Below the pieces are notes generated by a model. That model searched no databases. It was not told the DNA's origin and saw nothing but the letters and a program-made list of their open reading frames with translations. DNA of 64,000 bases, taken from contig JAXRKP010001620.1 in NCBI GenBank assembly GCA_037039925.1, forward strand, positions 33,501 to 97,500. The letters are read 5' to 3'. Within the stretch, counting starts at the first letter, position 1; every line of letters starts with the position of its first letter. The stretch comes from Doris montereyensis. Taxonomy: Eukaryota; Mollusca; Gastropoda; Nudibranchia; Dorididae. This document shows positions 61,901-64,000 of this stretch, piece by piece. Both the position numbers and the translations under genes were made by a program.

Positions 61901-62634
61901 TTATATAGAATCTCCATGCTTCTCAAACAACTACAGATTTCTGGACTCAAAACCAAAAAGTACTGGTTGGCAGCTATGAATTCATTTTTTAAAACGAGTT
62001 TAAAAAAGTGGAAAATCGTGGAACCTGTGGGTTTCTCTTTTGGTACAGACGAGGATGTCGTTGAATAGGAACATGTAGCGCAGTTTCCTGGCTCCGTTGA
62101 CTAGTTCAACCAGGAATGAGTTTTTCACCAACCGCTTGTTTTCATGATTCTGAACAGAAGCAAAATAAAAAAAGAAGTAAAATACGATTCAGCATGAGGT
62201 CAGTACTGACATGAAATCATGGATGATGAAAGAATAAGAATCAATCAGATGAAGAAACTACCCCCCCTACCCCCCCCCCCTCCCCCAAACCAAAACAAAA
62301 CAAAACAAAAAAACAATCAATCAATTTCAAAAATAAAGACAGAGAGACAGAGAGACAAACAGACAGACAGAGAAGACTGAAATCCCATTTTGTTTTGCAG
62401 ATTTGGTATAATCGAAAGTAACGTCGATATCTGGCTTTCTTATCACAAATGTAACTGATTGTGTCAACTAAGACCGTGGATGGCATATTTAAACAGGAAG
62501 CTAACTAAAATACGTACAATAGACGTGTGTGAGACGGAAGACTCGTAGTGTTCAAGATTGTGCTGTGACAACTTGAGGGCCTTTTGAAGAGCATGGTAGT
62601 CGGGGTGGTCCTCTGGGGTGCATTTGATGAGGTC
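47681..62634 (-). CDS. ABR: BCR/ABR-type RhoGEF-RhoGAP, C-terminal part (spliced gene; 5' end outside window)
   Basis: Sixteen exons (62518-62634, 62025-62149, 60043-60121, 59522-59627, 59076-59150, 56634-56772, 56289-56353, 55458-55500, 54295-54363, 52860-53062, 52407-52463, 51747-51916, 50551-50627, 48933-49066, 48331-48436, 47681-47897) encode ~595 residues: end of the DH domain, PH, C2 and RhoGAP, in the order unique to the BCR/ABR family. These proteins exchange nucleotide on Rho GTPases through DH-PH and stimulate GTP hydrolysis by Rac/Cdc42 through the GAP domain, at the cytoplasmic face of membranes. The arginine finger (GIYRVSG) and the NKMSINNLSTIFGPTL box are intact. The N-terminal part lies beyond 64000, so the BCR kinase/coiled-coil region cannot be judged. 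Invertebrates usually have one gene for the vertebrate pair, so the symbol is a family-level choice. Eight single-base frame breaks in six exons are explained in the findings. Confidence 0.9.
48331..48436 (-). CDS. ABR: BCR/ABR-like exon: RhoGAP helices
   Basis: ACTTGCAG acceptor, GTCAGT donor, intact. It encodes LQDEEAKSQCLLSLYHSLPD and TNYYTSVCILEHLV. The SLP-[ED]-x-N-x-x-T-x-x-x-[LI]-L-[ED]-HL pattern is typical of the family. Phases 1 in, 2 out. Confidence 0.88.
48590..48900 (+). repeat. ~36-bp array near RhoGAP donor
   Basis: About nine units of TTTATATCAAAACATACGCT plus TAGCTTTGAAACAAAG. It ends ~35 bp from the donor of the exon at 48933. On the gene strand every unit carries GCTAAGCGTATGT, which resembles the end of that exon and its donor (GCTAAGTAAGT). 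Confidence 0.82.
48933..49066 (-). CDS. ABR: BCR/ABR-like exon: RhoGAP core
   Basis: It encodes NIRSGAESLKDVDIHAVT, then ILKMYLRELPEPLFTETLYQ and NFIDTL. LK-x-[YF]-x-RELPEPL[FL] is the conserved second RhoGAP box. One base is missing at the CC pair 49013-49014 (135 nt fits phases 1 and 1). GTAAGT donor. The acceptor TCATCAG directly adjoins a 21-24 bp array at 49067-49312. Confidence 0.9.
49067..49312 (-). repeat. Array abutting RhoGAP-exon acceptor
   Basis: About ten units of 20-24 bp (GACAGATAAATACACCAATGT on plus). On the gene strand each contributes ATTTATCTGTC, the same sequence that forms the polypyrimidine tract of the acceptor TTTATCTGTCATCAG at the exon starting 49066. The units do not carry the AG. 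Confidence 0.8.
49316..49640 (-). mobile_element. SINE-like family C copy (second tRNA-like family)
   Basis: On the minus strand the head is TGGTAGTCCAGAAGCAATGT ... CAACCAAAAGGCCGTGGGTT CAAGCCCGGCAGGTT (B-box-like), followed by a body with GTAGGTGGATCCACACTTAA and a tail rich in AAATC. Other copies: ~9110-9440(-), 25246-25530(+), 34360-34710(-), 35238-35440(+), 40688-40790(+), 42770-43090(+), 44411-44580(+), 55995-56085(-, head) and 57270-57590(-). Confidence 0.7.
50014..50280 (-). mobile_element. SINE-like family B copy
   Basis: It has the same head and body as the copy at 39428, in reverse. On the minus strand it shows GGCCTATTGGATAGATTGCC (A-box side) and GGTTCGAATCCCAGCAATGC (B box), then the body. 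It lies in an intron between the RhoGAP exons at 48933 and 50551. Confidence 0.7.
50551..50627 (-). CDS. ABR: BCR/ABR-like exon: RhoGAP arginine finger
   Basis: TTACAG acceptor, GTGAGT donor. It encodes GIYRVSGVTSDLQRIKKLFD; the Arg of GIYRVSG is the catalytic finger that GAPs insert into the GTPase. Upstream, GLDE-T needs one more base at the TT pair 50617-50618 (78 nt instead of 77), which also satisfies phases 1 and 1. Confidence 0.9.
50830..51035 (-). repeat. ~60-bp array, four copies
   Basis: Unit AAATAGATGAGCCTAGTTCC, ATTCTATTCACAAGAGCTGG, TCAGTTTATTT. In the intron between exons 50551-50627 and 51747-51916. Confidence 0.85.
51368..51700 (+). repeat. ATT/ATTGTT microsatellite
   Basis: A pure ATT run to ~51450, then GTTATT and mixed ATT/ATC repeats. 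Just beyond the donor of exon 51747-51916. Confidence 0.92.
51747..51916 (-). CDS. ABR: BCR/ABR-like exon: C2 end and RhoGAP start
   Basis: It encodes ISLVISVRHTPPEKR (last C2 strand), then MQRTPSRVINACFGVKISSS, and TVPTIVTYCIQEVEKR. FGVKI followed by P-x-IV-x-x-C-[IV]-x-E-[VI]-E-[KR]-R-G is the start of the BCR/ABR RhoGAP domain. Two bases are missing, near 51872-51874 and in the TTT run 51795-51797. With both, the exon is 172 nt and fits phase 0 in and 1 out; as written it is 170. Confidence 0.85.
52198..52330 (+). repeat. TCTAATC decamer/pentamer repeat
   Basis: TCTAATCTAATCTTATCTAA repeated with small variants. Downstream of the C2 exon donor at 52407. Confidence 0.85.
52407..52463 (-). 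CDS. ABR: BCR/ABR-like exon: late C2 strand
   Basis: ACTTCAG acceptor, GTAGTG donor, 19 codons in phase 0: LDRQWLSGSFQERAVSMNE. It continues the preceding GRGALE and corresponds to the L-D-x...W...x-P-M-N segment of BCR/ABR C2 domains. Intact. Confidence 0.78.
52860..53062 (-). CDS. ABR: BCR/ABR-like exon: C2 domain core
   Basis: It encodes DTYCCLEMDSFG, then MMAKTRVCEVSRDPVWNEDF, ELELDGSQTLRILCF and KKGEQADGDILLGRGALE. The KTRV...P-x-W-[ND]-E-[DE]-F pattern is the C2 core. Two frame breaks are present: a missing G near 53028-53031 and an extra base near 52927-52931. They cancel in length (203 nt), so entry phase 1 and exit phase 0 are kept. An ATC microsatellite lies 20 bp beyond the donor. 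Confidence 0.85.
53475..54030 (-). repeat. ~48-bp array, about eleven copies
   Basis: Unit GACATACAATCTAGAATGCT, TATTCTCAACAGCGCTTGCT, TGCATTACA. In the intron between C2 exons. No exon sequence is recognisable in the unit. Confidence 0.88.
54295..54363 (-). CDS. ABR: BCR/ABR-like exon: first C2 strand
   Basis: TTTTCAG acceptor, GTGAGT donor. It encodes DEEALMGTLNVNIHTMNRLT and KEC, matching the opening C2 strand (G-x-L-x-V-x-[IV]-x...). Entry and exit are in phase 1. Intact. Confidence 0.82.
54430..54655 (-). mobile_element. SINE-like family B copy, head shortened
   Basis: The tail GGCCATTACGGCCCATACAG and body AACAGGTGATAATAATCACC are clear; the head is interrupted after TGCGTGTTAAGTCTCAATCA. 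It lies just upstream of the C2 exon at 54295. Confidence 0.6.
54829..55376 (+). repeat. ~550-bp AGT/AGC trinucleotide tract
   Basis: Interrupted (TAG)n and (CAG)n on plus; CTA and CTG on the gene strand. Includes about ten pure AGC units near 55012-55042. It sits ~80 bp downstream of the 43-nt exon 55458-55500. Confidence 0.92.
55458..55500 (-). CDS. ABR: BCR/ABR-like micro-exon: PH-C2 linker
   Basis: A 43-nt exon with ATATCTAG acceptor and GTGAGC donor encodes TPQVNKIGNVLLEV plus one nt. It was placed by phase (0 in, 1 out) and by the position between the PH and C2 exons. The homology of the segment itself is weak. Confidence 0.65.
56289..56353 (-). CDS. ABR: BCR/ABR-like exon: PH-C2 linker
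   Basis: CATTTAG acceptor, GTAAAA donor, phases 1 and 0. It encodes SKRDQPVSSISVQDLINSVK and a final Glu, which follows CKKC from the previous exon. In vertebrates this region reads as a KK-x...SS-[VI]-x-[LV]-[QD] linker. It is intact. Confidence 0.75.
56634..56772 (-). CDS. ABR: BCR/ABR-like exon: end of PH domain
   Basis: It encodes EGHLILSSPKLPFKVSLEGG, KEYTLLMTTDYEREEWKEAL and QFLCKK. The DYER-x-EW-[RK]-E-[AI] helix is diagnostic of the BCR/ABR PH domain. TTGACAG acceptor, GTAAGT donor, 139 nt intact. The first ~22 nt of the exon together with the acceptor recur eleven times upstream (56773-57230). Confidence 0.88.
56773..57230 (-). repeat. Minisatellite of 3' splice-site units before PH-domain exon
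   Basis: Eleven ~40-bp units. On the gene strand each reads TTTTTTTCCTTTTTGACAG and then GAAGGTCATCTGATTCTGTC. The second half copies the first ~22 nt of the exon ending at 56772 (GAAGGTCACCTGATTTTGTC). All eleven keep GACAG|GAAGGTCA. Units are ~97% alike, so the expansion is recent or homogenised. A unit of 40 nt would shift the frame if included in mRNA. Confidence 0.92.
57270..57590 (-). mobile_element. SINE-like family C copy
   Basis: Reverse copy with tail ATTTTGATTTCGATTTTACC, body AGCCAAGGAGTCTTTAACGT and head region CAACCTTCTGGTTGAGAGGC. It lies directly beyond the splice-site minisatellite in the same intron. Confidence 0.68.
57868..58024 (+). repeat. AAT then GAT microsatellite
   Basis: AAT units to ~57965, then GAT units to 58018, ending at the 743-bp MITE. 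Confidence 0.92.
58025..58767. mobile_element. 743-bp MITE with CAGTGGAACCT inverted ends
   Basis: It starts CAGTGGAACCTCTCTAATCG and ends AAGGTTCCACTG, flanked on both sides by TA (58023-58024, 58768-58769), as expected of Tc1/mariner/pogo-type insertion. No transposase frame is visible, so it is non-autonomous. Phrases such as CTAATCGGGACAATTTT recur inverted near the other end. Left is an AAT/GAT microsatellite, right an ACT microsatellite. Confidence 0.8.
58773..58976 (+). repeat. ACT microsatellite
   Basis: About 60 ACT units with one slip near 58851, then AAT. Begins 5 bp beyond the right end of the MITE. Confidence 0.92.
59076..59150 (-). CDS. ABR: BCR/ABR-like exon: PH-domain insert, second part
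   Basis: CCTACAG acceptor, GTAAGT donor, 25 codons in phase 0: KHKSFVSLGGGTRTMDKLRK and KLNQY. It corresponds to the basic segment preceding the last PH strands in vertebrate BCR/ABR. It is intact as sequenced. Confidence 0.75.
59522..59627 (-). CDS. ABR: BCR/ABR-like exon: PH-domain insert
   Basis: GACAG acceptor, GTAAGT donor. It encodes DDSTFSNTDEIERLKTNIRE, then VKTKFMAEVKKFDIKD after one missing A is allowed for in the TTT run 59563-59565. With that base the exon is 107 nt and fits phases 1 and 0. The charged helical content matches the insert between PH strands in this family. A 49-bp repeat array begins about 10 bp upstream of the acceptor. Confidence 0.75.
59634..59788 (-). repeat. 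Three-copy 49-bp array abutting PH-insert acceptor
   Basis: The unit CAAAGTCAATCAATATAAAT followed by CATGAACACAGACCGAAATC and ATAGAAGAA occurs three times, starting ~7 bp from the acceptor of the exon at 59522-59627. On the gene strand it supplies TTGATTGAC-type branch-point-like words. No exon sequence is included. Confidence 0.7.
60043..60121 (-). CDS. ABR: BCR/ABR-like exon: PH domain, middle
   Basis: TTTCTTTCAG acceptor, GTAAGG donor, 26 codons plus 1 nt. It encodes KQKVSYVIKWFAHLSDTSFD and TKFEYK. The KW-[FY]-x-x-L segment corresponds to the PH strand that reads KWYIPL in vertebrate BCR/ABR. Confidence 0.78.
60310..60600 (-). mobile_element. SINE-like family B copy
   Basis: Reverse copy with body CCGGAGCTTATCCCAGTTTC and head region ending near 60600. 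The B box is diverged. Intronic in the BCR/ABR-like gene. Confidence 0.6.
62025..62149 (-). CDS. ABR: BCR/ABR-like exon: start of PH domain
   Basis: It encodes NHENKRLVKNSFLVELVNGA and RKLRYMFLFNDILVCTK, matching the first PH strands (LVKxxFLVE...RKLRxxFLFxDxLLC). 125 nt would leave phase 2, but the next exon needs phase 0. One more T in the run 62038-62041 (A on the coding strand) gives CTKKRNPQ and 126 nt, which fits. Confidence 0.82.
62518..62634 (-). CDS. ABR: BCR/ABR-like exon: end of DH domain
   Basis: GTTGCCAG acceptor, GTACGT donor, phase 0 at both ends, 39 codons. It encodes DLIKCTPEDHPDYHALQKAL and KLSQHNLEHYE. The D-L-[IL]-K-x-T-P-x-D-H-P-D-Y pattern is characteristic of the last helix of the BCR/ABR DH (RhoGEF) domain. 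This is the most 5' exon visible. Confidence 0.86.
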
Positions 62635-63075
62635 CTGGCAACATGCAACAACATTTCAAGATCAATTTTTTGTCATGTAAAAAAAATTTATCTTTAGAGA
62701 TGAAGTTCACACTTTTTTTAGTTCATGCAACATTTCACGTCAATTTAGCTTGGGTGTATTTTAGAAAATAATTTTTAAAAATGAAATTCATTTATGTAGT
62801 TTATGCAACATTTCACAATCAATTTAGGTTGGGTTTCATATTACAAAAATTTTCTTCAGAAATGATATTCATGTATTTTTTTTGGTCATTTTAGGCTGGG
62901 TTTCATGTTAAAAACATTATCTTCAGAAATAAACTTGAAATTATTCATTTAACTCTCATTTTTTGTAATTCTGCAGAGCCAAAGTGAGCACCGTTTTTCA
63001 TTATCTCATAGTTAAAGTAAATGTCTTTAGTGACTGCCTACATCCCAGCAAAGCATGTCAGTCAGACAGGAGAAT

Positions 63076-63984
63076 ACAATCGGACCCGCTGCCGGACTGG
63101 GGATCATGAGGTCCCCAGTTCGAATCCTAGCAAAGCCTGACACTGTGTTCCTTAGGAAAGACGCTTAATACGCAATTTTCCCACTCTACCCAGGTGCAAA
63201 TGGGTACAAGCACTAACTTGGGAGTAAAAATTGTGTCAGACTAGCGTCCTGGCCAGGAGGTGATTATTGTCACCTGTTCCGATTCACGTTATAGAAACTG
63301 GGATAAGCTCCGGCTCTATAGGCCTTAAGTGCCTTGTGGGAACTTTATTATAGGTGTGGGGGTTAAATATGTAAATTGAGTGTAAACATTGCCCTCTGCA
63401 TTTTACATAGGGGCTTAGATACCATGAATCTACGATTTGCGCCCCTTATGTATTTATCATAAGCGATCAGATGAAAACAATGTAATGCTTGGCCAGTTTG
63501 AGAACCGTCAGGTCTAGACGACTGGAATCGCCGTTTCATTGATGTCATTTCCTTTGATTTCTGTCTAGACAGCTTTATACATATTATTCTTTGATGTTCT
63601 ATGACCGTTTTGTTACAAAAGACTGACTTAGTTACATCACAAAGGTGACAGGTCCAGCTTACACCAACTGGCAGTGTCTAATGTGTGAATGGTGTTACAT
63701 ATGTAGCAGTATAATTATGTTCACTGGTGCAGTATCTATTCGTTAACCTTAGTTGAAGTTAACCATGGGCCTTCGTGTGGGGTACACGTACTTATGAGAA
63801 GTTGTGCGCTGAAATTATGATAGGATTGATATTTTCTCCAGGGACCTAAAACAATTTGGATTAAGCCGGTCACTATTTAGTCCCCAGCCCAAATATGTAG
63901 AAAAAAAATTATGTTTTTTAAAAAATCATTTTGAAAAACAGGGAATTTGATATAACCAAATTTAGAATAAGCGGGTCCGACTGT
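63076..63984. mobile_element. ~0.9-kb MITE with CGGACCCGCT ends, SINE nested inside
   Basis: The left end ACAATCGGACCCGCT and the right end AGCGGGTCCGACTGT are inverted repeats. Just inside the left end lies a complete SINE-like family B copy (63090-63355). The right part contains AATTTGATATAACCAAATTT, typical of pogo-type MITE ends. TA duplication is not clear on the right side. Confidence 0.55.
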
Positions 63985-64000
63985 TCTGTTATGACAAAGA

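Overview
This is a window of animal nuclear DNA. It is AT-rich and intron-rich, and most of its length is tandem arrays, dispersed SINE-like repeats, MITEs and microsatellites. The protein families, long introns, tRNA-derived SINE-like repeats and abundant AGATCT/CTAG words fit a lophotrochozoan, most likely a gastropod mollusc. The phylum is an inference. There are no prokaryotic features.

Three genes could be assembled exon by exon, using splice sites and codon phase. (1) Minus strand, 371-18714: a small type I membrane protein with a signal peptide, a Cys-rich EMI-like ectodomain, an optional repeat-bearing stalk exon and a C-terminal membrane helix (165 aa, or 243 aa with the stalk). I could not name it. 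(2) Plus strand, 22832-29630: SNAP29, a Qbc-SNARE, in four coding exons. (3) Minus strand, 47681-62634 and continuing beyond the right edge: the C-terminal ~595 residues of a BCR/ABR-type protein (end of DH, PH, C2, RhoGAP) in 16 exons.

The rest, left to right. 0.5-13.4 kb is the giant last intron of gene 1, filled with minisatellites. 14.7-15.8 kb holds the endonuclease half of an RTE-like LINE. 18.7-22.8 kb lies between genes 1 and 2 and is rich in AGATCT. Intron 1 of SNAP29 holds a reverse-transcriptase fragment. 29.9-47.4 kb is intergenic repeat sequence. Introns of gene 3 carry minisatellites, a 550-bp CTG/CTA tract, SINE-like copies and a 743-bp MITE. A second, ~0.9-kb MITE with a SINE inside it closes the window.

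The most striking pattern is that several minisatellites start exactly at 3' splice sites. In the last SNAP29 intron and before one PH-domain exon of gene 3, the repeat unit contains the polypyrimidine tract, the AG and the first 20-30 nt of the adjoining exon. Each real acceptor is therefore preceded by about ten look-alike acceptors. SNAP29 exon 2 shows a two-copy version, and two other exons of gene 3 have arrays abutting the acceptor without the AG.

Many exons of all three genes need a single-base correction, mostly a missing base and often in a homopolymer, to stay open. Exon lengths and splice phases agree only after that correction, so I read these as assembly errors rather than pseudogenes.
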